64,000 nucleotides of DNA from Aphelocoma coerulescens. Taxonomy: Eukaryota; Chordata; Aves; Passeriformes; Corvidae. The notes under the pieces were generated by a model. It worked only from the letters and a program-made list of their open reading frames with translations, searched no databases and was not told the DNA's origin. This document shows positions 1-28,581 of this stretch, one piece after another (the stretch's first letter is position 1; the number at the start of each line of letters is the position of its first letter). The position numbers were made by a program, and so were the translations under genes. The stretch is taken from the NCBI RefSeq assembly GCF_041296385.1, contig NC_091015.1, positions 92,178,004-92,242,003 of the forward strand, given 5' to 3'.

Positions 1-424
1 TACATTGCTGTCTTGGTGAGGAGGAGTTTCTGATGAACTTGGAGAGGAACTGAGAGGCCGACAGTCTCTGCAGGCTCTGGACAGACAAGGTGATGTGCAT
101 TTGGCCATGCAAGAGAGAAGGAAACATCACCTCAATAAGAAGATCAGGAAGAATATTTCTGTTTCTACTGGTGTCTAAATCAGTCTATTTTGAAAGCTTG
201 CACTCAGTATATGTAAGTGCAGAAAACAAAGAAGCCTGGATGCATTATTTTAGTACAGACTGTAAGATCTATCTCTGTTTAAAAGGATTCAGGAATATTT
301 CAGCTTTTTTTTTTTTTATAGTGGTGCAAAGAAAGGTGCAAAGCTGTGCTGAGAACTCTTTCTCAGCATCGGCCTAGTATAATTTGTGCAGTTACTCTTG
401 TAGGGCTGGCTATAACTTTCTTCA

Positions 425-640
425 TCACAGAGTCATAGGATCATAAAATGGTTTGGGTTGGAAGGCATCTTAAAGACTATTGAATTTTAACACCCTACCA
501 TGGAAAACACCACCTTTCACTAGACCAGGTTGCTCAAAGTCCCCTCCAGCCTGGCCTTGAACACTACCAGGGAATGGGACATCCACAACTTCTTTGGGTA
601 ACCTGTACCAGTGCCTCAACAGCCTCTCTCCAAGTGTATT
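425..640 (-). mobile_element. CR1 LINE 3' end fragment
   Basis: Read on the + strand this is the reverse complement of a CR1 3' end. It starts with a CACAGAGTCATAGGATCATA-type tail, continues with GGTTTGGGTTGGAAGG, and then matches the usual antisense text (a 'ctagaccaggttgctcaaag' block and a 'ggccttgaacact' block). The element is 5'-truncated, as is normal for CR1, and diverged. CR1 is the dominant LINE of birds and other reptiles, which supports the taxonomic call. Boundaries are approximate. Confidence 0.9.
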
Positions 641-2433
641 TATCTGCCTACCTCTGTCTTTATCTTTCTAGAGGGTAAGAGAATGAAATTTCAGATAGAA
701 GTCAAATAATGGTTCTTATCCTCACTATATACCCCACAATGCACTTTTCCAGTCCGTGATTCTGCTTTTCCTACATGTTCTGCCCTTTTGGAATTTCAGT
801 GGAGCTGTTCCCTTTAAAAGGGAATAGTCTACTCTACTTTAGGTGGAGTCCCCAGCCCTGCAAGTGTAGGGCACATTCACTGTTTGGGGAAAACCATGCT
901 CTGTATTTTTACCTTCTTATTTCTGTCAGACAAAGGTAAGTCAGAAGTTTCCATCACTTCAAAAGGAGAGAATTTTTCCAGTTGATATTTCTGAGACCCT
1001 ACTTCCTAGATGACAGAAGAAGGTTTCCTCCTTCTGGAAATGGAGGAAAATCCCTCACCTGCTGATCCCATGGCAGCAGAGAGATAGAGGAAGAGGCATG
1101 GAGTTCAGGGACCGGAGGAACCGGACAACACAAAACTTGCAATCTGTTATGAAGGGCAGACTTCAGATGTGTAATGTGGCAAAAAGTGAGAGGTCTCAAG
1201 AAGAGTGAATTTGTTTGCTGGAGAGATACAAGAATTCATTCCAGTGCTCCAGGGCTGTATGTTTTCTGTCAAGCTGTCTGCTGAGGTGAAGGGAACAGTA
1301 TTGAATTATTTGGGCCAGTTTGTGTGTGGGAGAGCAGTACTAATTAGGACTGTGCAGGGATGCAAGTATAGATGGTAAATCATGTATGTTTAGAGGGTAG
1401 AGTCAATTAGGAGCCTGCATTGGAGGGGCTGGGGGATTGTACAGTTATAAGACTCCTCGTTGCTTTGGGGGAATGGAGATGCTTTTTTTTTAGATAATAA
1501 GGAGGCAGAATAGGATGAAGTAGGTAGAGCAGAGAAAGAATTGAAAGGAAACCTATCCCTCTCATCTGCCTCCATCTGGAATTCTTTCCACCCCCCCACC
1601 CCTCTCCCAGATTCCTGTTCTTTTTCCATCTTTAATGCAAAGGTCATTGAAAATGGCATAAAAGAGAGAAAGTGCCTTGCCTTCTTCCAAAATTCAAGGG
1701 CCAGTGTCCTCCCTTCCATTTCCACTCATTGGTATTAAATACATCGGTCTTGGTGTGTGTGTTCTTTTATGTTCTTTCTTTGTATAAACTTCACTAGTGG
1801 GGAGAGAAGAGCTACAGGTGAGCCACCTCAGCAAAGGGTTGTCTTCCCCTACTGAAGGAGGCTACGTGAAAAGTTTTATCCCATTCTTGAGATTGCTAAT
1901 TCACCCATTTCCAAATCAAACCTGCTATGCAAATTTGAATGCAGTTTTTCCCTGGGAGAATTGATGTTAGCAAATACAGATTGTTTGTATATGCTCATTC
2001 ATACATATTTGTTTCTTTGTGTATCAATACTTGGAACTTTATGACACATTGTGTTATGCAGTAAATTTTGGTTTAATTTGATTTATAGAAATGCGTTTAG
2101 AAGGCCCTCTGGCCCCGTCTAAGGACCACAAGTATTACAATATTATTAGAGTAATCTGAGGCCTTAAGTTTTGCAATGTAAAATAACTTATAACTACATA
2201 AAGAGAAGATTGGGGCATTAATGTTCTCTCAAAATGAAAGAGAAAAGGAAACATGTACAATGAGAAGCAAGCAACAGCAGGTGTTTTATATTATGCTTTG
2301 ATAATATTTTTCTCTCAGGTTAGGAGCTCTAACTACTGGGCTCTCCAATTCCCAAGAGATATATTTGGCTAAACCTCTAGACTTTTTAAATCCTGATTTG
2401 TATGCACATACGCACATTTTAAAAATGCTTTCA

Positions 2434-2452
2434 AGAAAGGAAGGAAGGAAGG
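2434..2452. repeat. (GGAA)n short microsatellite
   Basis: About four consecutive AAGG units, interrupted on both sides. Low-complexity intronic repeat with no further signal. Confidence 0.7.
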
Positions 2453-2745
2453 ATTATCAGCCCTTCTCCAAATTTTAGTGGGCCATGAGTCTCCCCATGC
2501 AGGTGGGCGCATGCTGCTTGGCCACTCAGCCCCATCCTGTGGAGGACCTGATGTCTTCCATTTGTTCCCCTTTGCGTTACATTTCCTGAGCTCATTTGCA
2601 GCTGTCTCCATTATTCACAGCTCTGAACTGATGAAAGGAGGAAAGAAAACATGTGCTTTATCTGTGTGTGAACTGTGAGAATTGTTTCAGGCGGGGCAGT
2701 GGGCAGGGAGCTGTGGAGATAGTGACCCTTGCTGTTGCCTTGCAG

Positions 2746-2863
2746 GAATGTCAGCTCTGCTGGAGAGGAGGCCCGCAGAAGAATGAGGGAGTGTGATGGC
2801 CTGACAGATGCATTGCTGTACGTGATCCAGTCTGCTCTGGGGAGCAGTGAAATTGATAGTAAG
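2746..2863 (+). CDS. CTNND2: CTNND2 (delta-catenin) internal exon, armadillo repeat part
   Basis: The exon is 118 nt. Its first base completes a split codon, then 39 codons begin [18 protein letters not shown] and end with SSEIDSK. I recognise this as the armadillo domain of delta-catenin, a p120-family protein that binds the juxtamembrane tail of cadherins at neuronal junctions and affects dendritic spines. The acceptor is TTGCAG ending at 2745. The donor is AAG|GTTTGT at 2864, with a T at +3 that makes it weaker than consensus. The exon ends in phase 0, which fits the next exon. CTNND1, ARVCF and PKP4 are relatives, but the wording of this stretch and the following exons fits CTNND2 best. 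The family call rests on remembered protein sequence. Confidence 0.95.
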
Positions 2864-6112
<3,249 letters not shown>

Positions 6113-9100
6113 TGAAGTGCCCATCATTTAAAAGATAAATAATTAATGCACCGTATTAGAAATTAAATGCATGACGCAGAATATATAAAACTGTTGCCCT
6201 TGTTAATTAGCTGAGAGCTTAAAGCAGAATATGTGTTGGAGTAATGAAATATGTTTGCTTGAGAAAGTTGTACATTATGTGGTGCACCTGGAAACTGTAG
6301 CCATGGGTACACTGTGAATGCCTTAAATACCGTAAAATGCTCTTCGAAAGGAGGCCATTTCTAATGAAAAGTGGGATCTGCATGTGCTTTACACTGTGCT
6401 TCCACAGAGCCACATGTGTGTAGAAGGGCTTTGATGCAAACAAACATCAGGCTTATATATATATATAAACTTGCTTGCTTCGAAGTTAGTCTTACACTGT
6501 GCCTCTACATGTTGAGAGAAAACTGTACTGGACTGAATCGAGTAATATGAGTGAATGTTTAAAAAGCATTCATATTTTGATATATTTAATGCTGTTACCA
6601 AAGAAAAATTGAAAAGCAAAGTCTTGATTGCTTCCTCAAGTTATTTGAAAGGTTTTAATTTTGGGTGGGTTGATTTTTAAAGTGTATTTATCGCCTTTTT
6701 TATCCCATTAAGAACTTATGATTTGGAGAATACTGACAATTATATTGCTGGGAAGGACACCGTTGCATCAGTACACACAGTAAATAGCAATAACAATGGC
6801 TACTGATTTATGGGCTTTTTCAGACAGCCTGTGCTGGCAGCAGTAAGTTTTCACCTCTTCCTACACTTAGTCACATTTTTGCATTGTAGTTTATTTCTGT
6901 TTCAGATTGCTCAAAGAGAATATTTATTTGAGTAAGAAACTAAGTGCACAAGGTATTTGAATAAATTATGTAAACCAGTACTGAAAATACTCCTGAGTTC
7001 ATAAAGTCAAACTGTGTTAATGTGGAAAAGTTACGGCAACATTACTAAGCTAAAAGTTGGATACTGAAAAATGCAGCACTCATGACTAGTAAGACTTCAA
7101 TTTCACCTACTCTTGTGGTTAAACACCCTATCATCAGATAACTTGAGTTTATTATGGCCTTTTGTTGGGATTCCTGTATTAGGCTACAGTGAGATTAAAA
7201 GTGTCAAAGCAAACTAATTTTACCCCATAAAGTAGTCATCATCCCTGTTACTGAATTAACAGTTCTCACACACACTGTGCTTGCAGTTATTCAAAGTGCA
7301 GGAGCAAAAAATAGCATGTCTGGATATGAATGCGTCACACTGCAACTTGGCTTGCTCTTTGATGCTCTGTTTACTAACACATGCACACACACTCACTATC
7401 TGAAGTCTTTTTTAAGTCTTCCTCTTACATTTTTTCTGTGACTTTTGGATCTCAGATTCATACTTTTAACTCTCTACTGTTGACTCTTTAAATATTCCCA
7501 TAGGGCTTCTTTGTACTTTAATGGTTCCCTAAAAAACATTTTTTTGCTCCTCCAGGACAAGGAACTGAACTCTTTTGGCTGACTACCTTTACAATGTACA
7601 TGCTTTTGCCTGCTCTTAGATATTTTTTGTCTGTTTCTATGATGCTCATTATCAGCTTGTTGCATGTTAACGATCTCCTCAGAGCCATTTGTGTTTGCCT
7701 AATGGAAGAGTTTTATATAGTTTTTTAAATCCAAAGAATAATAAAACTACACACATATTTTCAGGTTTATGATCACTAGGCTTTTCTGTGGCAAGGACAT
7801 AAATTTACTCTTTCCAGAACTGATTCTGCTGTGCACAGGACTGCTTTGCATTACAAGTATTAGAAATATTTTTCTAATGATGTTTCCTTCTTTCATCTAA
7901 TTGCCTTTAAATGCGGACATCCTACTTTATCTTGCCATATGCAGGTTCTCACATGTGGATATTATTCAGTTCAGGAATTTTAAGGGAGCCTTGGGAGCCT
8001 TCTGCATGTTATTTTCACCCCATAATCCTCGACTGTTGAACATACCAAATGATTTGAAGTATATTATCAAATTAATATATTATCAAGTTTACTAGAGTGC
8101 CACTAAAAACAATAGCAGCAAGATCACCATGCCAGAAACAGTTCTCCCAAGTTACCCTCCAAAATTGAAAAGAAAAACACTATTTTTCATGTAATCACAT
8201 TTATATTAATAGCATAAAATAACTCACACTGTGATGAGGGTAAATGTAACCTTTTGTCCATTTATTTTGCAAAAATAAGTACAGAATTATGTTCAGAGGC
8301 ACTTGTCCAGTGTGGACACAATTGTCCAATTGTGTAAAAAGACATATTCTTTCTGCTTCTTTGTCTCTGTGGTTCCTTTAATACTTGAGAGGTTTATCTT
8401 TTCAGGCAAAGCACAGGGCACGGCCACATCTGTCAGTTGTGACACCTCAGTACAGGAGAGTAGTATCCAGTCTGCGATTGCTACATTTCACATCCCCAGA
8501 AAATACGTGTATAGATATTTTTCCTTTTTTTGGCAGTGCATGGGGTTTTTGAATAACAAAATTGCTGTTTCAGTCTTCCTTGGAGGATAAGATTTACAAA
8601 ACAGTGTGGAGAAAAAAATGTTCATATCTTAGTGAATGCAATTTTGAAATTTTCCTGTTACACTATTGCTGTAACTTAGTTTCTTCATTAGTATGTGTAT
8701 TTTCTTGAACTCCATTTATGTATTTATGAGGTAGTCTTCAATTTTTGGATAAAAGTGTTAGTAAAAAAAATAGTAGCACAACTACTATAGTTGCAAAAGA
8801 AAAACAGATGTATCACTTTAGACAAAGGATGTGAATGAAGCTTCAGTTTTCCATACTTAAAAAAAAATCCTTTGCAGAGCTGGTGAGTTTGTTTCTTAAA
8901 CCATAAAACAGGAGAAACTTGATATTAAAGTCACTTTCTCATGGGTTTTCTCTATAATGAAAGTAGAAGTTAATTTCTTTGTTTTATGATTTAGGAAGCA
9001 AGTATCCCAGTTTTTCTAGGTTAAGTTTCTGTTGTAGTCACATGTAAGTTACTTTAAGGGAAGAACAGAACTGAGTGGTAGTATAAAATGTGGCTTCTTT

Positions 9101-11555
9101 CAAAGGCCTTTCAAGAACAAACTGGAATTTCTTTTTTATTAATGACATCAGTTGTCTATACCAATGCAAATTCTGTATGTCTTGAAATCAAATAAGAGAT
9201 GTGTCTTTGTTCAGATCATAGGTCTAACGACACCTTTCAAATTATTTTGCTTAAGGAGTTCCCTTCAGATCACAGGAAACAAATGTTCTCCTCATTTCAG
9301 AATAAAGGTGGGTGGTGTTAAAAGAGCCCACAATCATTTCACCAGAGCTGAGAGAGGTTCCTGAGGCATCTGCTTTGTCACACATATTGAATGTTAGAAG
9401 AGGCCCAAACCTTCTGAAGGTTTGTGATAAAATCTAAGTATAGCACTGGTTTTATCTGTGGAAACACAGAAAGCAAAACTTCTGTTAAGGCCTCAGGAAA
9501 GATAAATGAGACTCACCTGACTTCTGTCTCAAACCTCTAGGGCTGTAATTCTCTGCTGTCAGCTGTGTTTGTTAGTTTTTCTCTGCCGTTTACCTGTGAT
9601 CAGCTGGTACTGAACCCTCACCCAATAAGCTCTCCAGCCACAGAGCCCTTCATCTCTGACTAGGACCTTGTAGACATCAACCTCTCTGCCTATAGATGGA
9701 AACTGATCCTCCCACTGCTGAAAATGTTGTTCATGCTGCTGGCATGCTCACTGCTACCAACAGGTTTATTCTTTGAGTTGTACAAGAAGCAAGGATTATG
9801 ACAGAAAGCAGTTAGGGCAAATCAGGTGTATGGTCCAATTTCAGTAAAAAAATGCCAGGGAGATGTCATTCAGCCTTATATTATTTCTTGTTATGCAGCC
9901 CATTACGTATACATGTAGCGCTATTTCATTTCTTTTCCTTTCTTCCCTAAGAAAAACAGGTTGACTTCTTGGCTTCATGCTCCTCTCGAGTTCCCCATCT
10001 GTGATCATTCTTGTCAAACCAGAATCTAGCCCCAAAGTCTATTTTTTGATTGGAAATGACACTTCTGAAATGAGCCTGACCTTCTTTTTCACCTTCTGTC
10101 AGGAGCCTTAAGGTATAACAGCAACATTTCAAGGTATATATCATTAAGAATTGACTGGCACACCTCTTTAGCATGCTTGCTAAATGGCCTATAAATTCTT
10201 CTGCGTAGGTGAAATAATAGGTTTAAGGCCATAATATTTCAAAAAGCATAAAAAATAAACCTGCCAGATATGTCTTTTCATGTGGTGAGATCACTACTTT
10301 AGCAAGCATTCTTCAATACTCTACCAAGCCACACCAAGCTAATAAGCACAGAAACAGAGAAATGCTGGTGGCTCCTGGGTTTAACCAATAATTTGAACTG
10401 AGATGAGGGATGAAGGGCTGTGTTGCCAATATGTCCTTGCTCAGAAAGAATATTATTTCCACTTGTTGCTTCCTTGTCTTGCACAGGGTGGTTATGCCAG
10501 CCTTGAACAGCAAGAATCAACTCTCTTGAGCGATTCCCTACAGAGCTTTTTGAAAACCATTTCCACTTTCTAGCTTGCATATGCAGCATCTCCCCAGATA
10601 CTCTGTGAGCTACTCAGTGTCACATATGGCCAATTTGTTTTCAAAGTCAAAACTGCAGGGTTATTAAATGTAATTTGTATTTGTCAATTTGTGGAATATA
10701 CTGCAAAGCCAGTTAGCTTTAGCCTTCTGTGCAGAGGAGAAGGACACGTAGTGATGTGCCAGGGACTGTTTTCCCTGGGTTTAACTCCATCCTCCTTCAT
10801 TTGGGAGGGGTCTGGTTTTAAGCAAAGACAAAATGCGCAAACTGAATCAATATTTTTTTCTTAGATAAGCATAATATTATAAAGTTGAATAAAGGCATTG
10901 ACAATTATTTTAAGAGCGTAATGTATAATCTAAAGTACAATTTAGATTTGTTAATATCTGAGATTAATTATAACAATTCAATACCTTGAAATGTTCTGAA
11001 AGCATTTCAAACACCTTTCCTATAATTGTAAATGTTGTTGCATCAAACTGGGAATGGTACCATTATTTATGCAAGGAGCTCTGCTCTCTCTCCCAATGCT
11101 CCTGTAGTCTCTGTGTCAGTTGACACCTGCATTTATATTCACCACCTTTATTTAGGCCTGGATGTCTAAACTGAAGTTTGACTTGATGTAAATAGTAGTA
11201 TTCCTTCCTCCTGTGTATCAGCTGCATGGATTCTCATCATCCCTGAAATCAAGCTCTGTAACTTTGGTGAGTTTTTGTTGCTGAATTTTCAATTTCTGCT
11301 CTTGACAGCACTGGCCAATGCACCTCTTGGACAAAGGTGTCCAAAAGAGGTTATTGGACTGGCATGTCTTGGGACAGCTGGCAGGGACTGTCACAGCCAC
11401 TAAGACATGCAGGATGAGATACTAGTGTCTTCTTAGCGGGCCTGTTAGTTTAAAAGTCTTTGGCATTTCAGAAGTGGTTTTAGTGAGCACTTTGTAATTG
11501 CTCATATGAATTTTGTCACTTCTGCTTCAAGGAGCATAGCTACAGTGTTGTCAGA

Positions 11556-12311
11556 CAATCTCAAATGTCTAGGATCATTGGGGAGAGGTCTGGATGGTTT
11601 TAGACATTGCTGGGGTTTGCTTTAATTTTTTCCTAGATTTTCTTTTGTTAGTAGTGGTATTTTGTGCAGACTGGGGAAAAGGAAGTATTCATATGTAATA
11701 AATTAAAATAAAACACTGTTGTATTGTTATCACGGGAAAACCTACTGTCATGTGATACCTATTTAAAAGCAAACCCCACCAATTTGAGGTTGATAGTACA
11801 AACCCCAAAATTTGGAGAGTGTACTTCTCTTACTGAGTTGAAGCCTTCCCAGGTATTCAGTACAATTGCACTATAAATATGTACTTACTTTCATGAAAAT
11901 GAGAAACCTGGTGATAGATAATCTGTTGTGAGGCAATCTCAAATGTCTAGGATCATTGGGGAGAGGTCTGGATGGTTTTAGACATTGCTGGGGTTTGCTT
12001 TAATTTTTTCCTAGATTTTCTTTTGTTAGTAGTGGTATTTTGTGCAGACTGGGGAAAAGGAAGTATTCATATGTAATAAATTAAAATAAAACACTGTTGT
12101 ATTGTTATCACGGGAAAACCTACTGTCATGTGATACCTATTTAAAAGCAAACCCCACCAATTTGAGGTTGATAGTACAAACCCCAAAATTTGGAGAGTGT
12201 ACTTCTCTTACTGAGTTGAAGCCTTCCCAGGTATTCAGTACAATTGCACTATAAATATGTACTTACTTTCATGAAAATGAGAAACCTGGTGATAGATAAT
12301 CTGTTGTGAGG
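11556..12311. repeat. Perfect tandem duplication, 2 x 378 bp
   Basis: Copy 1 is 11556-11933 and copy 2 is 11934-12311, head to tail. Reading both line by line I found no difference between them, and the junction is clean. The unit starts CAATCTCAAATGTCTAGG and ends GATAATCTGTTGTGAGG. It is not a transposon I recognise and has no long open frame. Perfect identity implies a very recent event, an array with copy-number variation, or a false duplication in assembly. Confidence 0.95.
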
Positions 12312-13107
12312 CACAGGAGAGCATCTCCATGAGTGGTCTTTTTCTCCTCCCAAAGTTCCTTACTAATAGGAAAATTGGGAAATTTATTAGAGTACTCTTA
12401 CTATCAAAAGTCTGTTTTTCTTAAAAGATCTTGGTATTTGGCTTTTTATTTTTCTTGACTTTCATCCTTTCTTTGCACTAGTCTCAGGAAATGAGCGATT
12501 TGTATCTCACCCACATAACAAGCAGTTTGTCAGCTTCAACCACAATATATGTGGGTAATTTCAGCTGAAGGAGGGAAGCCTGGAAGGAATATTTGTTTAT
12601 GACTTTTTTTTTCCCTCCTTAGTATATGCTAGGAAGAGTAATCGCATGTTGTCCTCTTTTTCAGAGGCTCCTACTGCAGCCCCAGTCTATCTCAAATAGA
12701 CCTTCCTGATCATTCTTGATGGGCTGCAACAGTACAGTAACTCTTCCACTAATTTACTGGGTAGAGGTGTTTACTGGGTGAGGATGCTGCCTCAGCTCAT
12801 TAATATTTAGCAGCACGAACTGCAAAGCAACTTCTGCCATGCCTTAACCACTATTTTAGATATGGACTCTAATACCACTTGGGGAAAAATATTTCTATTG
12901 CTCAGGCAGTTGATGTTTATGAAATACAAAATAAATGAATGAAGATTGGGCAAATTTCCTTTTCAATAGTGTCTTTGCTTATCTGTGTCAGTTCTACAGG
13001 CCCTGCAACAGCTGGGCTGTACAGCTTCAGGCACTGGTCTCAGCTATGCAAAAGGCACCAGAAGCTACTAAGCCCTACAGTGAAGAGGCTGCCACAGGCA
13101 CAGCAGG

Positions 13108-13653
13108 TGTTGTGGTTTAACCCCAGTCAGCAACTAAACCCACACAGCCGCTCGCTCAGTGGGGCGGGGGCGAAGAAGAGTAAAAGTGAGAAAACACATG
13201 GGTTGAAATAAAAACAGTTTAATGGGGCCCCACATGTGAGCAGAGCAAAGGAAGGGATTCATTCACCACTTCCCATGGGCAGCCATCCCCAGGAAAGCAG
13301 GGCTCCATCATGCATAACAGTGATTTGGGTAAACAAACTCCATTGCTCCTAATGTCCTCTCTTCCTTCTTCTTCCCTCAGCTTTATATTCTGAGCATGAC
13401 ACCATGTGGTACGGAATGTCCCCTTGGTCAGCTGGAGTCAGCTGTCCTGACTGTATTCCCTCCCAGCTCTGTGCATCCCCATTCTCCTTGCTGGTGGGGT
13501 AGTGTGAGGAGCAGAAAAGACTGTTGTCAGTACTACTCACCAGGGACTAAAACATCTCTGAGTTATCGACACTTTCCAGCAGAAATTCAGAGCATGGCCC
13601 CATACCAGCTACTGTGACTGTCAATTAACTCTACCCCAGCCAAAACCAGCACA
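13108..13653 (-). mobile_element. Solo LTR of an avian endogenous retrovirus
   Basis: A 546-bp unit with TG...CA ends. Viewed on the - strand it begins TGTGCTGGTTTTGGCTGGGG, a start typical of a widespread avian LTR family, and ends AACCACAACA. On the - strand there is a TATAAA (13387-13382) and, about 165 nt downstream, an ATTAAA (13223-13218), which supports that orientation. The flanking 5-mers are GCAGG (13103-13107) and GCATG (13654-13658), a 4/5 match that could be an aged target duplication. There is no internal region or retroviral gene, so it is a solo LTR left by recombination. Confidence 0.85.
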
Positions 13654-16069
13654 GCATGGTGGACAGTGACACCCTCCCTGTGCAGCCACTCAGCTGCTCT
13701 GGGCACACACAGTGCATCTGGAGAGCAGTGCAGGACACTTTCCAGGGTCACGGAATTTCCTGTGCCTTCACTGCGCATGCATGCGTGGTAGCAAAGATTT
13801 TCATTATTGTTACACGGACTCTGGGGCATCACAGTGGCTTGAGAAAAAGGTCTTCCCTCACAGCTGGTGATAAATCAATGCAATCATGCTAAAAGTGAGT
13901 TGCAAGAAGGGCAGGGAAATGCAGTAATTTATCTCCTTTTTTTTCATGTTTTCTCATTACTGGGCAGAATGGCAAAACAACATTAAATATTAATTTATCT
14001 GCTAGATCACTTCTAGTGCTTTATATGTACCAGCACAGCATGAGCATGTATATAGGGCTCTATTTATATCAGCTGATTTTTAGTAGTCCTTGGGATCATA
14101 AGAGTGTAAATAGCTGAGCATAAAAAAAAAAGTAGAAATTATACCCCCACATTGGCATTTACCCGCTCATATGGGTAGATCTTATACATTTGATGCATTT
14201 AAGGTACTTTGTCCTTGAAATAATACAGTAAATACCTTATGCAAACACTCTTCAGTTGCATAATGCATGATTTGTGCAAGTTGGAATGAGACAAGTGAAG
14301 ACCTGAATTGTTGCCCTTGGACAACACAAGTCATTCATTAGCAGACTTACTAAGGTACAAAGCCTAAACCTGGTGTGAGGTCAGATTTGACCTGTAAGAT
14401 AAGTCTCTCGTTTGTTTTCAAAAAAAATCTGACAGTGTGAATGATTGAATTCTGAGAGTTAAAATAAGAAGCAGGCTTTAATGTATTTTTTATGAGCTGA
14501 AAAGAGCTCATTTCTGGCAAGGCTGGTGATTTATAAGGAGGAAAAAAGAGAACTGAGTCACATGCAGTGAGAACAATCTATTGGTTTAAAGCAGAAATGT
14601 ATTAAAAATTTCAAAGGCACAGCCCTATAATAGTGTCATTTGAAGGCATTGTTTCTCCAGAAGGCATTTGTCCTCTAGTTTCTCAGCCATCACTGGGTAT
14701 TGCTATGCCAGTTCCTTTAAACTATGGTAACATTTGTCCACTGTAGTGAGTTTCATGTCTGAGCAGCTTTCTGGTTTTCAGTAGCTGCTCATGTCTATTA
14801 AATGGTCCCTCTAGCTTTCCACTTTGATGTTTCTTCTGCTTTAATTTAGAAAAAAAATAATGGTTTTCATTCTCAAAGGTAGTAATCACACAAAACCTTG
14901 TTGAAATTGAGTTAGTTGTTATTAGGGAAGACTTGATTGATTGTCCCTTAGAATACATGTATTTTATTTTTAAGGTTAGTGTAAGTAAAATTATGATTGA
15001 TACTTCCTGAAAACTAGAGATTCTAGGTCTTTCCCGGTGCAAGTATTATTGTGCATTCATAACTAGTTAAATTAACTGTTGCAGATTTAAACCAAGAGTT
15101 AATTTGACTTACACTATGTAGTAGATGTTTAATGTTTGGTACAGATTTTTTAATTTATATAGACACAGTAATCTCTAACCCAAGGCACTAAAAGGTTTAC
15201 TTTTTATTGTAATATGCAATGTGGACGTGTCAGAGGTGTTAGAAAAGATATTTTATAAAAAAGTTAAGCCTTGTTCCTAACAGTGGCACTAATGCCATGG
15301 ATTGTTTAAATCCCTTTATCTGTACAAAACAAAACAAAATATACAAAATATATAAGTAGATTCCCATTTAAAATTTTATTTAAAGTGCGTTCCACTTTTG
15401 TTTAAAAGGCAAAAAGAAAGTCTGTATTTTCCTTTGAGATGTTTCATATGTAGGTGCAAGTGTTGTATGCTCCACTGGAGAGGAGAATCCCTGTCCTCCT
15501 GGAATAAAGTATTTATTTCTGGTAAGAGTGGGCTTTGTGCAGTAACCTACCCTTTGTCCAGGTTTAAATATTGCACATGTTGGATATCAGACTTGTGTTG
15601 TTTTTCATGGCAAAACTCTGAATGTGATGAGAGGAACAGTGTGTGCTGTGAGAGCTGGTTCTACCAATGGCACTGGAGTCTCAGACTACACAGCTGGCTG
15701 GCTGGTGGAATACCTCCTGCACTCACATTGTGAGAAACCAGAAGTTGGGCAATTGAGGAAGACTTGTCACACTTGTGCCTTTCATGGGATGGAGGGCTTA
15801 TGGCCTTGAATGATTTAGTTTTCTATAGTAGCATTCAGTGTTGTTTTTCCTCTCATGAGAAGAGGGAATGTGGAGAACTGAGCAGGATGTGAAAAGATAA
15901 TCTCTTCTCCCCATGCAAGTTCTAGATTTGCCTCTTAAGATACGTTCATTGGGCTTCTGTTCCCACAGAAAAAAATACATGCAGTGAAAAGTGGTTTTGT
16001 TATGTCAGCTAGCTAAAACATTGGGATTTCTGCCAATCTTATAGCTTGTCTATAAGGAATGTTGAGTAG

Positions 16070-28430
<12,361 letters not shown>

Positions 28431-28581
28431 TGGTCAGTGTACATCCGCGCTGCCGTCCGCAAAGAGAAAGGATTGCCAATACTGGTGGAACTGCTCCGGA
28501 TAGACAATGACCGAGTGGTTTGTGCAGTTGCTACAGCTTTGCGAAACATGGCCTTAGATGTCAGAAATAAAGAGTTAATAG
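28431..28581 (+). CDS. CTNND2: CTNND2 internal exon, armadillo repeat part
   Basis: The exon is 151 nt: 50 codons plus the first base of a Gly codon finished by the next exon. It reads [20 protein letters not shown], then [20 protein letters not shown] and ends DVRNKELI-G. The GLPILVELL / [14 protein letters not shown] pattern is one full armadillo repeat (helices 2 and 3). The acceptor GTCTTTGCAG ends at 28430 and the donor ATAG|GTATGT follows 28581. Phase 1 at the 3' end matches the GC at the start of the exon at 63540. A longer open frame beginning at 28148 covers this exon only by reading through its intron. Confidence 0.96.

Larger units (their letters stand above)
1..2745 (+). other. 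CTNND2: CTNND2 intron, 3' part (upstream of first exon in window)
   Basis: Non-coding sequence ending in a pyrimidine tract and the acceptor TTGCAG at 2740-2745. It holds a CR1 3' end at about 425-640 and a short GGAA microsatellite near 2434-2452. The other open frames here are under about 110 codons, lack recognisable similarity and overlap on opposite strands, so I treat them as chance. Assignment to CTNND2 is inferred from the exon that follows. Confidence 0.85.
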
